Assembly: GCA_027328825.1 (NCBI GenBank)
Contig: DAHWTK010000014.1
Location: forward strand, 1 to 23,099
Direction: 5' to 3'
DNA: 23,099 bases
Source of the DNA: Nitrospirota bacterium
GTDB lineage: Bacteria; Nitrospirota; JACRHJ01
Below the pieces are notes generated by a model. That model was not told the DNA's origin. It worked only from the letters and a program-made list of their open reading frames with translations, and ran no database searches. This document shows, in pieces, positions 1-7,808 of this stretch; position 1 is the first letter of the stretch; every line of letters begins with the position of its first letter. A program made the translations under genes and the position numbers.

Positions 1-231
1 CTTGAACTTCTCGCCGTCCGGGAGCGAGAAAACCGAAACTTCGTATCCGGCCTCGCGGAGTGATTTGGCTGCCTGTTTTCCATATATCGGGCCGACGGTG
101 TCGTTGGTCAATATACCGGCGCGGCCATTAAGACCTGTGGATTTAATCCTCTCGCCCAGCAAGCCGAGAAGCCCCTGCCCGATGAATATGTCGTATGAAC
201 GCAGGCCAAGGTCAACTTTTACCGTTTTCAT
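1..231 (-). CDS. aroB: 3-dehydroquinate synthase, N-terminal part (cut by window edge)
   Basis: This is the first 77 codons of AroB, which converts DAHP to 3-dehydroquinate in the cytoplasm (second step of the shikimate pathway, NAD- and metal-dependent). The visible protein starts MKTVKVDLGLRSYDIFIGQG, the usual opening beta-strand pattern of the family, and includes LTNDTVGPIYG and the conserved PDGEKFK stretch just before the window edge. The NAD-binding glycine motif and the metal ligands lie outside the window. The ATG at 231 overlaps the aroK stop codon as ATGA, so the two genes are probably translationally coupled. It is the last visible gene of an aroC-aroK-aroB run. The identification is firm although only about a fifth of the protein is present. 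Confidence 0.9.
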   Translation of the reverse strand, partial: MKTVKVDLGLRSYDIFIGQGLLGLLGERIKSTGLNGRAGILTNDTVGPIYGKQAAKSLREAGYEVSVFSLPDGEKFK

Positions 232-737
232 ATCATTCCCGCTGTCAGCCTGATTATTTCGTCCGCGACATCCCCCGGCGTCATGGCCGTCGTGTCGATG
301 GTAAAATCCGACTTGCGATAGAACTGCTCCCTCGCGCCCATCAAATTCTTAATCCTTGCCAGCGGGTCAGGCACTTTAAGCAGGGGCCTGTTTCGGGAAC
401 TGCCGACTCTTTTCATTATGGTATCAGGGGTTGCCGTAAGGCAGACGAGCACTCCGGAAAGTTTCATGGACTGTATATTCCGCTCGTCTATAACGGCCCC
501 GCCGCCGGCGGAAATTACAAGCCCTTCCCGAAAAGACAGGGCTTTTATAAAATCACGCTCCAGCATACGGAAATAGGCTTCGCCAAGCTCGGAGAATATG
601 TGGGATATGGACACGCCCTGCTCCCGCTCTATTTCCTCGTCCACGTCTATGAAATGGTATCCGAGCCTTTTGGCGAGAATCTTGCCCGACGTCGTCTTGC
701 CCGTCCCCATGAAGCCGACCAGAGTTATATTGCGCAA
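228..737 (-). CDS. aroK: Shikimate kinase
   Basis: Cytoplasmic kinase that phosphorylates shikimate at O3 with ATP (fifth step of the shikimate pathway). The 169 residues match the usual length. Visible motifs are the Walker A loop GFMGTGKT at residues 8-15, the Mg/shikimate aspartates in FIDVDEEIE (D31, D33), an arginine in the GEAYFRMLE segment (R57), the shikimate-binding GGG at 78-80, and the lid segment RNRPLL. Translation starts at a TTG that directly follows the aroC stop (TAATTG); no better in-frame start exists, and a GAGGG Shine-Dalgarno lies at the end of aroC. The 3' end overlaps aroB by ATGA. aroK and aroL products cannot be told apart from sequence; aroK is used for the context. 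Confidence 0.95.
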   Translation of the reverse strand: MRNITLVGFMGTGKTTSGKILAKRLGYHFIDVDEEIEREQGVSISHIFSELGEAYFRMLERDFIKALSFREGLVISAGGGAVIDERNIQSMKLSGVLVCLTATPDTIMKRVGSSRNRPLLKVPDPLARIKNLMGAREQFYRKSDFTIDTTAMTPGDVADEIIRLTAGMI

Positions 738-1892
738 TTAGAATTCCCTCACCTGCTCTATATATCCGTCGTAGTTCCGCTTCATCTCCGCCAGGCTGTC
801 GCCGCCGAATTTATCGCGCATGGCCTGCGCTATGACGAACGCAGCCGCGGCCTCGCCCACAACCGCTGCCGCGGGTACCGCGCAGGTGTCGGAACGCTCT
901 ACGGACGCCTTGAATGCCCTATGGCTTTTTATATCCACGGAATGGAGCGGCTTGTATAGCGTCGGTATGGGCTTCATCGCCGCCCGGATTATTATCGCCC
1001 CCCCGTTCGACATTCCGCCCTCTATGCCGCCGGCGTTGTTTGTCCTGCGGAAATATCCCTTCTGGCCGTGAAATATTTCGTCGTGCACAACGGAGCCTGG
1101 CCTCCTCGCCGCCTGAAAACCCATGCCGATTTCAACTCCCTTTATAGCCTGGATGCTCATAATAGCCCCGGCCAGCATACCGTCGAGCGTTATGTCCCTC
1201 GAAGCGAATGTGCCAAGTCCCGGCGGACAGCCGATGACCATGACCTCGAATATCCCGCCCAGCGAGTCTCCCTCTTTTTTGGCCCGGTCTATGATCTCCA
1301 TCATATTCCCGGAAGCCCCTTCGTCAGGGCACCGCACGGGCGATGACTCCGCGCGTTTAAAAAGCGTTTCCGGCCTTCCCTTAAGCTCCGCGCGTATCCC
1401 GCCTATCTCAATCACCCAACTGAGCACGGATATGCCGAACGGGGCAAGCAAGGCCTTTGCCACGGCGCCCACGGCGACGCGCATAGCCGTCTCCCTGGCG
1501 CTCGCGCGTTCGAGGACGTTCCTTGCGTCTTCATGGGCGTATTTCACCATGCCGGTAAGGTCCGCATGACCCGGACGCGGCCTTGTGACGGCATCGGCCT
1601 TCCCGAAATCAGACGCATCCGGCGACATTCGTTCCTTCCAGTTCTCCCAGTCCCGGTTCTGTATAACCAGGCCGACCGGCGCGCCGGTTGTCTTTCCCCA
1701 CCTGACCCCTGAGACTATGCGGGAGGTGTCGGATTCTATCTTCATCCTGCCGCCGCGCCCATGGCCCTTCTGCCTGCGGGCAAGCTCCCGCGATATGGCG
1801 TCTTTGGCCAGGTCAACACCGGCGGGCAACCCGTCGATTATTCCGAGAAGCTCCGGCCCGTGGGATTCGCCGGAGGTAAGGTATCTAAGCAT
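738..1892 (-). CDS. aroC: Chorismate synthase
   Basis: Catalyses the last shikimate-pathway step, EPSP to chorismate, using reduced FMN as cofactor. The 384-residue protein carries the family signatures: TSGESHGPELLGIIDGLPAG near the N-terminus, RRQKGHGRGGRM at about 39-50, the DTSRIVSGVRWGKTTGAP segment, NAGGIEGGMSNG in the middle, and a C-terminal SDTCAVPAAAVVGEA. ATG at 1892 is preceded by GAGGTGATC, a good ribosome-binding site. Its leader is unusual: a rho-independent terminator (1904-1928) ends only a few bases upstream of the ribosome-binding site. The gene is therefore either read through from pil or served by a promoter I could not identify. aroK follows with no gap. Confidence 0.97.
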   Translation of the reverse strand: MLRYLTSGESHGPELLGIIDGLPAGVDLAKDAISRELARRQKGHGRGGRMKIESDTSRIVSGVRWGKTTGAPVGLVIQNRDWENWKERMSPDASDFGKADAVTRPRPGHADLTGMVKYAHEDARNVLERASARETAMRVAVGAVAKALLAPFGISVLSWVIEIGGIRAELKGRPETLFKRAESSPVRCPDEGASGNMMEIIDRAKKEGDSLGGIFEVMVIGCPPGLGTFASRDITLDGMLAGAIMSIQAIKGVEIGMGFQAARRPGSVVHDEIFHGQKGYFRRTNNAGGIEGGMSNGGAIIIRAAMKPIPTLYKPLHSVDIKSHRAFKASVERSDTCAVPAAAVVGEAAAAFVIAQAMRDKFGGDSLAEMKRNYDGYIEQVREF

Positions 1893-1903
1893 ATGATCAC
1901 CTC

Positions 1904-1928
1904 AAAAAAAAGCGCCCATTAAGGGCGC
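1904..1928 (-). terminator. Rho-independent terminator after pilQ
   Basis: Read on the minus strand, the sequence is GCGCCC, loop TTAAT, GGGCGC, then eight T. This is a perfect six-base GC-only stem (arms 1923-1928 and 1912-1917) with the T run at 1904-1911. It lies 33 bases past the pilQ stop and should end the pil transcript. The T run is followed at once by the aroC ribosome-binding site, so it could also act as a partial terminator controlling read-through into aroCKB. Confidence 0.85.
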
Positions 1929-1960
1929 ATTTTAAACCGTTGCATATTAATTTGCAAGGG

Positions 1961-4375
1961 CTAAAGGTTGGAGGTCTTCAGCAGTTTCGGAGTTATGAAT
2001 ATGAGGAGCTCCGAAGTCACATCGTCGCTGTTATACTGCCTGAACAGCCATCCCAGGATAGGTATACGTCCCAGAAATGGAACGTAGGAATTGTTTTTGG
2101 TTCTGGTCTTCTGGTAAATCCCGCCAAGGACTAGCGTGTCTCCGTTCTTCACTATTACGCTGGTATTGACGGATTTGGTGTCTATAGACGCGGTAGACCC
2201 CGCCGGGACAGAGCTGGAAGGCGAGTTGTCAGTCGCCGTTATGTCCATGGAAATGAGACCGTTTCCGGTTACGCGCGGAGTCACGGTAAGACTCAGGTTC
2301 GCGTTCAAGGGCGATGGCGCCGTCCCCGCCGCCGATGTGGTCTGGACATACAGAGTGGTGCCCTGTACAATGGAAGCGGCTTTATTCTCGAGCGTTATAA
2401 CCTTCGGGGCCGCCAGCGTTTCAGCCTTGTTCTCGGACTCCAGCGCCTGAAGCGTGAGGGTAAGGTTGTATTTGTTCCCTATGAGCCAGCTCCAGCCGCT
2501 GGCTAAACCGCCCGAGGCGATAAGGCTTGCGGGGACCGTACCGATATATCTTTGGCTTGCAGTGTCGAACTGAGCGCCGCTCATTTGAGTAATGGATCCT
2601 CCCGTGCCTATCGCACCGGTGTTTGTGGCGCCGGAGCTCACGAGACCCCATGTCGTTCCAAGGTTTGCAAGGGCGTTTACGTCCACGGTCACTATCCGGG
2701 CCTCTATCAATATCTCCTTCACCTGTTTGTCAAGTATTTTGATAAGGGCCTTGGCCTTGTCGAGACTCTGCGGTATGTCGGTTACGATAAGCTCGTTGGT
2801 GCTTTCGTTGGCTATTATATCGCCCCTGGAAGAAAGCACCTTCTTTATTTTCGGCTCGAGATCCGACGCCTTCGAGAAATTAATCTTGAACGTCTCGGTA
2901 TACAGGCTTTCCGCCTCCATCTCCAGCTTCTTCTGTTCCGCCTCCTGCTGGAGTTCTCGTCGTCTCTCGGCGTCGAGCTTAGCCTTTGATGCCACACGAA
3001 GGACATTACCCTCAATCTGCTTGTCGAGGTTGTAAATCCGAAGCAGCGTATCCAGGGCCTGGTCCCACGGCACGTTGTCAAGCTTCATCGTTACCTTGCC
3101 CCTGACATCCGACGGGTCCATTATAAGGTTCAGGCCAGCTACATCAGCCAGGAGCTTTATCACCTTGTCGAGGTCCGCATCCTGTATATCGAAGGAAATC
3201 TTGCCGCCCGTATATTTCTGATGCGGAAGACCCATGACCTCGTCAGAATCCGCAGGCACCGAATCCGCCGTCTGTTTGGACGAAATAGTCGTTTTCCCAC
3301 CAGCCTTGGAAACATATATGTTCACAGGCTTCGACTCGCTCTCCTTTACCGGTGAGTTTTGAACTGGCGACGGCTTAACGGTTTGCGCTTCTTTCCGGGC
3401 AGGCTCTGTGCTGGGCTCGGGTTTCACAACCTCCGTCTGCGCCTGAGCAGCGACGGATGAAGTTTTTTTGACCGCGCCGGGCGGGTATACACTGACCGTC
3501 AGGATTCTGCCTGCATTATTTACGTTATATTCATAAGGCCCCTTGACATCGAGCACTATTCTGACTTTGCTCGGTGGCTCCCTGTGCAGGGCCATGCGGA
3601 CATCCTTGAGCACCTTTGCGCCGACATCAAAAGTCTCTTTTGGCTTTACAGACCCCATGCCTGGCAGGTCAACCACGAGCCTGTCCGAGCCCAGCTTGAA
3701 TACATCCGGTTTTTCTATCGCGCCGTCTCCTTCCAGGCGCACGCCGGATAGGTTGCCTTCTTTAAAGAAAGACACGCTTGTAAGCGTCCTTGCCTCAGGC
3801 AGCACCGGGCGGGCGGCTGGAGCCGCCTTTGTCTCCGCAGGTTTCGTCACAGTCGGCACGGCGGTTTGCGCCTTGGCGATTTTTTCTTCAGACGCCTTGG
3901 GAGCGACTGCCGGTTTCGCTTCCGTTTTTGCGCCTGTTACTATATGCTTTCCCGTTTTGCTGATAATAATGTGAATAGTGGATTTATCCTGGGTTACGGT
4001 ATTTTCGGCGTTTGTGTTCAGGGCTATCTCCACCCTGGTAATGTTCTTCGCGTTTTCCGCCTTGTGCGTGAGGATGTAGAAGACAGGGCCTTTGTCCACG
4101 TCAATTCTGCGCGGTACCGTGCCGGGGGCCACCCCGGCCAGATCTACCGTGAGTTTTGGGGGGTCCTGTTGTCTCGACATTGTAAAGATAACCGGCCTGT
4201 CCGTGGTAATAATTACGTCGGTGCTCTTTTTATTGTCAACGACGTCCACCTTCTTAAGGACGGCAAGGCCTTTCCCTCCGGTTTCGTATTCCCGGCCCCC
4301 CGCGCATGCCGAAAGAAACAGGGCGCAGAAAAGTAAAAACAGAAAAGATTTTTTAATCCGTCCGGCGTCCGCCAT
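1961..4375 (-). CDS. pilQ: Type IV pilus secretin PilQ, with its own lipobox
   Basis: Forms the outer-membrane pore through which the pilus is extruded. The 804 residues comprise a signal peptide with lipobox LSAC (C24); a first AMIN domain (about 38-138) and a second AMIN domain (about 197-297), both expected to bind peptidoglycan; a Pro/Lys/Glu-rich linker (300-385); an STN-like N0 domain (391-462); a short charged coiled segment (466-490); secretin N1 (about 494-560); and the secretin core to the C-terminus, including VLGGIYQKTRTKNNSYVPFL and a terminal ELLIFITPKLL. ATG at 4375 has an AAGGAGG Shine-Dalgarno seven bases upstream inside pilP, and the codon overlaps the pilP stop (TAATG). It is the last gene of the pil operon and is followed by a terminator. 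The lipobox is notable because many PilQ proteins rely on a separate pilotin. Confidence 0.97.
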   Translation of the reverse strand: MADAGRIKKSFLFLLFCALFLSACAGGREYETGGKGLAVLKKVDVVDNKKSTDVIITTDRPVIFTMSRQQDPPKLTVDLAGVAPGTVPRRIDVDKGPVFYILTHKAENAKNITRVEIALNTNAENTVTQDKSTIHIIISKTGKHIVTGAKTEAKPAVAPKASEEKIAKAQTAVPTVTKPAETKAAPAARPVLPEARTLTSVSFFKEGNLSGVRLEGDGAIEKPDVFKLGSDRLVVDLPGMGSVKPKETFDVGAKVLKDVRMALHREPPSKVRIVLDVKGPYEYNVNNAGRILTVSVYPPGAVKKTSSVAAQAQTEVVKPEPSTEPARKEAQTVKPSPVQNSPVKESESKPVNIYVSKAGGKTTISSKQTADSVPADSDEVMGLPHQKYTGGKISFDIQDADLDKVIKLLADVAGLNLIMDPSDVRGKVTMKLDNVPWDQALDTLLRIYNLDKQIEGNVLRVASKAKLDAERRRELQQEAEQKKLEMEAESLYTETFKINFSKASDLEPKIKKVLSSRGDIIANESTNELIVTDIPQSLDKAKALIKILDKQVKEILIEARIVTVDVNALANLGTTWGLVSSGATNTGAIGTGGSITQMSGAQFDTASQRYIGTVPASLIASGGLASGWSWLIGNKYNLTLTLQALESENKAETLAAPKVITLENKAASIVQGTTLYVQTTSAAGTAPSPLNANLSLTVTPRVTGNGLISMDITATDNSPSSSVPAGSTASIDTKSVNTSVIVKNGDTLVLGGIYQKTRTKNNSYVPFLGRIPILGWLFRQYNSDDVTSELLIFITPKLLKTSNL

Positions 4376-5232
4376 TACTTCGCCTCCTTGTGCAATGGTA
4401 AGACTACATTATTGGTCTCCACGTCGCCAAGGATGTCCTTGATCTTTTCGGTAACGTAGACCCTGCTCTCGGTTATCCTGGAAATCCACCCACCCTTGTC
4501 GCCTACGTGCTGGCCAAGCTTGACCGTATAGGCCCGATCATCGGGGGTAAGCATCATTGCTCTGAAACCTTTCCGGCTCCAGACTATAGCCTCCACTTTA
4601 AGCTGATCCACCGGGACCCTCTCAAGAGGTCCGGCATCAGGCGGTATCGGCGGGTATACTTTGGGCACCTCAAACGGAGACATGAAGGGGTCTCTTTTAT
4701 TGAGCGATGAATATACATAGGTCGTCCCCGGGCCTGTAAGCACTCGCGTCTTCAGGAGCTTGGCGGCATCCTCATATAGGGCGACCTCTTTTTTCGCATG
4801 GTCAATCGCTGCGGCGTCTTTCTTGCCCTGGGCAGCATCGAGTGCTTTCTGGGCATCGCCCAGTTTAAGCTGGACGTATGCCTCGGCATCGGTCTGGGAG
4901 AGCTTCGTGTTCTTCACAAAGTCTTCAGCCGAACTGTATTGCACTTCTTTTCCACCCTCGACCGTCTTTATCACAGCCGTTTCTGCGGGCTTTTCCTGGG
5001 CGGGTGGGGTTACGGGCGCCTTGACCGGAGCCGCAGGCTTATTAGATGCCGCAACGGGCGACGCGACGGGCTTCTGCCCCTTGCTTCCTGGACCTGCCGG
5101 CGCGCCAAGTTTCATCGCTACTTTGGTACTGGGAGCCTTCCGGGCCTGAAATCTCCGGTAAAAGTAGGACCCGGCGGCTATAACCAATAAAACCGCCAGC
5201 AGAACTATAAGTATCCTGGTCCTCTTTTCCAC
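4375..5232 (-). CDS. pilP: Type IV pilus alignment protein PilP (membrane-anchored form)
   Basis: PilP links the PilN-PilO inner-membrane complex to PilQ. The family signature is in the C-terminal half: KRDPFMSPF at about 178-186, then a small beta domain with VEAIVWSRKGFRAMML and LGQHVGDKGGWISRI, the HR-type domain that contacts secretin N0. The protein is long for PilP (285 residues) because of an Ala/Pro/Lys-rich linker (about 33-90) and an extra alpha-helical stretch (about 100-165). The N-terminus is one hydrophobic segment (residues 7-25), and the whole protein contains no cysteine, so it cannot be the usual lipoprotein. Translation starts at a GTG immediately after the pilO stop. It overlaps pilQ by one base. 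Confidence 0.93.
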   Translation of the reverse strand: MEKRTRILIVLLAVLLVIAAGSYFYRRFQARKAPSTKVAMKLGAPAGPGSKGQKPVASPVAASNKPAAPVKAPVTPPAQEKPAETAVIKTVEGGKEVQYSSAEDFVKNTKLSQTDAEAYVQLKLGDAQKALDAAQGKKDAAAIDHAKKEVALYEDAAKLLKTRVLTGPGTTYVYSSLNKRDPFMSPFEVPKVYPPIPPDAGPLERVPVDQLKVEAIVWSRKGFRAMMLTPDDRAYTVKLGQHVGDKGGWISRITESRVYVTEKIKDILGDVETNNVVLPLHKEAK

Positions 5233-5811
5233 TTATTTACCTCCGCCGGACGTATATGCCAGCACTGTGAACTTTATCGGGAGGTCCATTCTTATGCCGC
5301 TTACCTTCCCGGATGAAATATCAAGCTCGGAAACGGCCAGCATCCTCGTCATGTTATCGAGTTTCTCCATGAATTTTCCCAGGTCATGGTAGCCTCCTTC
5401 AACCTGTACATTAACGGGCGTCACGATATAAAGCCCGTCTGGTCCGGTTACGCTTGCGCCAGCCTGAACTGATTTCACCGTGAGGCCGCTATCCTTCGCC
5501 GTTTTCTTTATGGAATCCGGCGCACCCGCGCCTTCAGTTGGCGATGGAAGCTTGTCCGTAGCCAGCTTCAATTCCTGCTGGAGAGTTACGTTTTCGGCCT
5601 TCAGCTCTGGGAGCTTGCTCTCCATAAGCTGGCTTTTGGATATCCCGCTCTGGTTCTTCTGAATTTCCGCTTTAAGCTCGGATATGATTTTCGATTCCGG
5701 CATATAAACCAGGTAGACGAACAAGGACACCATGACGACCGGGATTATAAGCAGGAGGAGCGTCTGCTGTTTCGGCGTAAGCTTCTTTAATTTATCTTCG
5801 ATTGCGCTCAT
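5233..5811 (-). CDS. pilO: Type IV pilus inner-membrane protein PilO
   Basis: Bitopic inner-membrane protein that pairs with PilN to form the periplasmic alignment scaffold. The 192 residues show a short cytoplasmic head, one membrane helix (about 17-36, TLLLLIIPVVMVSLFVYLVY), a coiled coil (about 40-90, rich in Lys/Glu/Leu heptads), and a ferredoxin-like C-terminal domain containing YHDLGKFMEKLDNMTRML, typical of PilO. ATG at 5811 has a GGAGG ribosome-binding site. The gap to pilN is eight bases, and pilP begins at the next base after the stop. Position in the M-N-O-P-Q order supports the call. Confidence 0.94.
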   Translation of the reverse strand: MSAIEDKLKKLTPKQQTLLLLIIPVVMVSLFVYLVYMPESKIISELKAEIQKNQSGISKSQLMESKLPELKAENVTLQQELKLATDKLPSPTEGAGAPDSIKKTAKDSGLTVKSVQAGASVTGPDGLYIVTPVNVQVEGGYHDLGKFMEKLDNMTRMLAVSELDISSGKVSGIRMDLPIKFTVLAYTSGGGK

Positions 5812-5819
5812 TTTTCCTC

Positions 5820-6446
5820 CTACTTCTTCTTGGGCGCGGGGGTTTTTGCCGGCGCGGTAGCCGGAGTCGGCGTCGCCGCGGGTTCAGGCGGCAGATCCGC
5901 GTAACCGGCAAGTTTACCCGTGAGTTTGAAGGAATATCTGTCCTTTTTTGACGTCGATATGTCCTTTATATCCCCCATCTTCACATTGGAAAAAGTCGGA
6001 AGGGCCTGCAACGCATCCGCAAATTTCTGCGCATTCTTCTTGCTATCCTGGGCTATGCCCTCGAGACTGAATTCCGGGCCCTTCGCGGAAAGCGACGTCA
6101 GCCATACGTCCTGTGTCATCGCTACATTGATGCCGTTTAAAAGCGGCGTCATGGGTATCCTTCTCTTATCCAGTTCCTGGATGGTCTTCAGTTTCTGCTG
6201 GACTTCCAGCCTGCTTTTTTCGTAGCCTTCCGCTTCCGCGGCCTTTTTCTTGAGCACGTCCAATTTTTGTTTGGTATCGGCGGCCTTCTTCGTCAAGGCC
6301 GATTTTTCCAGATACATGTGCACGGTTCCATAGCCGACTACAAGCGCTATCAGGACGATAAATCCGATGACCATCGCCCGGAGCTTCATGACGGCCTTGT
6401 CTACCTGCTTTATTTTCTTGTGCGGCAGGAGGTTTATCTTAATCAT
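5820..6446 (-). CDS. pilN: Type IV pilus inner-membrane protein PilN
   Basis: Partner of PilO; its cytoplasmic N-terminus docks into PilM. The protein opens with MIKINLLPHKK, the conserved INLLP motif that inserts into the PilM groove. A membrane helix follows (about 26-45), then a Lys/Ala-rich coiled coil (about 50-95), then the ferredoxin-like domain with TPLLNGINVAMTQDVWLTSL. The last 25 or so residues are an unusual Pro/Ala/Thr/Lys-rich tail ending in APKKK that is not part of the fold. ATG at 6446 overlaps the pilM stop as ATGA. Length (208) is normal apart from the tail. Confidence 0.95.
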   Translation of the reverse strand: MIKINLLPHKKIKQVDKAVMKLRAMVIGFIVLIALVVGYGTVHMYLEKSALTKKAADTKQKLDVLKKKAAEAEGYEKSRLEVQQKLKTIQELDKRRIPMTPLLNGINVAMTQDVWLTSLSAKGPEFSLEGIAQDSKKNAQKFADALQALPTFSNVKMGDIKDISTSKKDRYSFKLTGKLAGYADLPPEPAATPTPATAPAKTPAPKKK

Positions 6447-7498
6447 TCCCGTAGCCTCCTCAGGGCAAGCCCGACTGCCACGGCAGCCGCGGGCGCTGAA
6501 CCCTGCGCCATTTCGGAATCAAGTTTCGCATCAATATTTATATTTCTGAACGGATTTGCCAGTTCCACTTCCACGCCTACTCTTTCAGCCAACCGTTCCG
6601 TGAAACCCGCCATCAGCGCGCAGCCGCCGGAGAGTATCACCCTGTCTACGTTCTCTATGCCAGTCGTAGCGCGGAAGAAGTCTATGGACCGCGCGGCTTC
6701 CGCCGCAATGTCTTCGGTTACCGAACTGATTATGGACTGCGCCTGCGAGGTATCCACGCCGGATGAATCGTCCCCTTTCTTCAGGCTCTCTGCGGCGGCA
6801 AAACTTATGCCGAATTCCTTCTGGAGGGATTCAGTATACAGGTTGCCTCCGACGGAGCTGTCCCTGGTAAAAACCGAAACGCCATCTTTCAATATATTTA
6901 TGTTGGTTACCGAAGCTCCGATATTGACGAGGGCGTCCACCCTGCCGGGTACGATTTCGTAATTCACCTCGAACATGTTTTCGAGCGCGAAAGCGTCCAC
7001 GTCCATTATCACCGGGTTCAGTCCCGACTCTGTCACAAGCGAGAGATAATCGTTTATCTTGTCCTTCTTTGCGGCCACAAGGACGACGTCCATCGTGTTG
7101 GCGCCTTCCTTCGTGGACGGGCCGAGTATCTGAAAATCGAGGTTTACGTCGTCTATTGCGAACGGGATATACTGCTCGGCCTCCCAGTTGATAGACTCGG
7201 AAAGCTCGTCCTCGCTCATTTCGGGGATTGTTATGCGCTTGATTATTACGGAGTTCCCTGAAATGCCTATTACCGTATCCTTTACCTTAAGCTGGGCCTC
7301 GGCGAGAAGTTCCCCGATAACCCCCGCAACCTGTGAACGGTCCATAATAGTGCCGTCAACTATCGCCTCAGGGTCCAATTCCCTGGATGCGTATTTTGTC
7401 AGGACCAGGTCTTTTCCGCGCTCCACTATCTGTGTGAGCTTCACGGTGTGAGACCCTATGTCAAGCCCCACTATCTGTGTCTTTTTACTTAGGAACAC
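6443..7498 (-). CDS. pilM: Type IV pilus assembly ATPase-like protein PilM
   Basis: Cytoplasmic actin-like protein (FtsA/MreB fold) that binds the PilN N-terminus and connects the pilus motor to the periplasmic complex. Visible motifs are the first phosphate loop IVGLDIGSHTVKL near the N-terminus, the INWEAEQYIPF segment characteristic of PilM, a second phosphate loop VNIGASVTNINI, and the adenosine motif VILSGGCALMAGF. There are two possible GTG starts. The one at 7504 overlaps the only purine-rich site (AGAGG), while the one at 7498 lies five bases after it, so 7498 is chosen (351 residues). The gene follows the HTH gene by about 20 bases and overlaps pilN by ATGA. Confidence 0.94.
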   Translation of the reverse strand: MFLSKKTQIVGLDIGSHTVKLTQIVERGKDLVLTKYASRELDPEAIVDGTIMDRSQVAGVIGELLAEAQLKVKDTVIGISGNSVIIKRITIPEMSEDELSESINWEAEQYIPFAIDDVNLDFQILGPSTKEGANTMDVVLVAAKKDKINDYLSLVTESGLNPVIMDVDAFALENMFEVNYEIVPGRVDALVNIGASVTNINILKDGVSVFTRDSSVGGNLYTESLQKEFGISFAAAESLKKGDDSSGVDTSQAQSIISSVTEDIAAEAARSIDFFRATTGIENVDRVILSGGCALMAGFTERLAERVGVEVELANPFRNINIDAKLDSEMAQGSAPAAAVAVGLALRRLRE

Positions 7499-7519
7499 GC
7501 GCACCTCTGGTTTTGGAAG

Positions 7520-7723
7520 TTACTGTTTCTGCCTTATTATCCGCTCTATTTCTTTTAAATTTCCGGCATGATAGAGCCGCCAGCCCCTCCAGTCCCTCTG
7601 CACGCCCGTGATGAGCCCTTCGCTCTCCCATCTGAAAAGCGTGGATCTCGAGATGTCGTAGAGCTTGCAGATCTCCCTGGTCTTGTAGATCTTTTTGGTG
7701 CTCTCCCTTCTAATCATGCTCAT
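7520..7723 (-). CDS. Small MerR-like helix-turn-helix protein, probable pil operon regulator
   Basis: A 67-residue protein made almost entirely of a winged HTH of the MerR/excisionase type: KTREICKLYDISRSTLFRWE is the HTH, followed by ESEGLITGVQRDWRGWRLY, where the wing arginine/tyrosine pattern is typical of MerR. There is no dimerisation helix beyond the short NLKEIERIIRQ tail and no effector domain. ATG at 7723 is used; a second ATG two codons later is also possible, and neither has a strong Shine-Dalgarno. It is the first gene of the pil operon, about 20 bases before pilM, and sits downstream of a promoter overlapped by a perfect dyad. I infer that it regulates itself and the pil genes. 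An alternative is an accessory DNA-binding protein acting elsewhere. Confidence 0.8.
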   Translation of the reverse strand: MSMIRRESTKKIYKTREICKLYDISRSTLFRWESEGLITGVQRDWRGWRLYHAGNLKEIERIIRQKQ

Positions 7724-7741
7724 ATGACACCCGTTTGTAAA

Positions 7742-7757
7742 ATTAATTTAAATTAAT
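7742..7757. promoter_or_regulatory. 16-bp perfect AT palindrome in the HTH-pil leader
   Basis: ATTAATTTAAATTAAT is its own reverse complement. It lies between the predicted transcription start (about 7775) and the HTH start codon (7723), so it would be in the untranslated leader. It could be a second operator or simply AT-rich leader sequence. No GC stem is present, so a terminator is unlikely. Confidence 0.4.
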
Positions 7758-7773
7758 ATTCAAAACCGTTTTG

Positions 7774-7808
7774 GTATACTTAGTATACTCAAAATATTCG
7801 GTTGTCAA
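7774..7808 (-). promoter_or_regulatory. Promoter of the HTH-pilMNOPQ operon with overlapping operator dyad
   Basis: On the minus strand a perfect -35 TTGACA (7808-7803) and a -10 TATACT (7787-7782) are separated by 15 bases. A perfect dyad GTATACT-T-AGTATAC spans 7774-7788 and covers the whole -10. Short or long spacers and dyads over promoter elements are common in promoters controlled by small HTH proteins. The dyad flanks (TTTTG and CAAAA) nearly extend the symmetry. Promoter and operator are inference from sequence; the dyad itself is seen directly. Confidence 0.6.

Noticed and set aside
195..959. Long plus-strand open frame opposite aroK and aroC
   Set aside because: It overlaps two genes with clear catalytic motifs, has no ribosome-binding site, and its protein looks like a reverse-strand shadow rich in Arg, Tyr and His.
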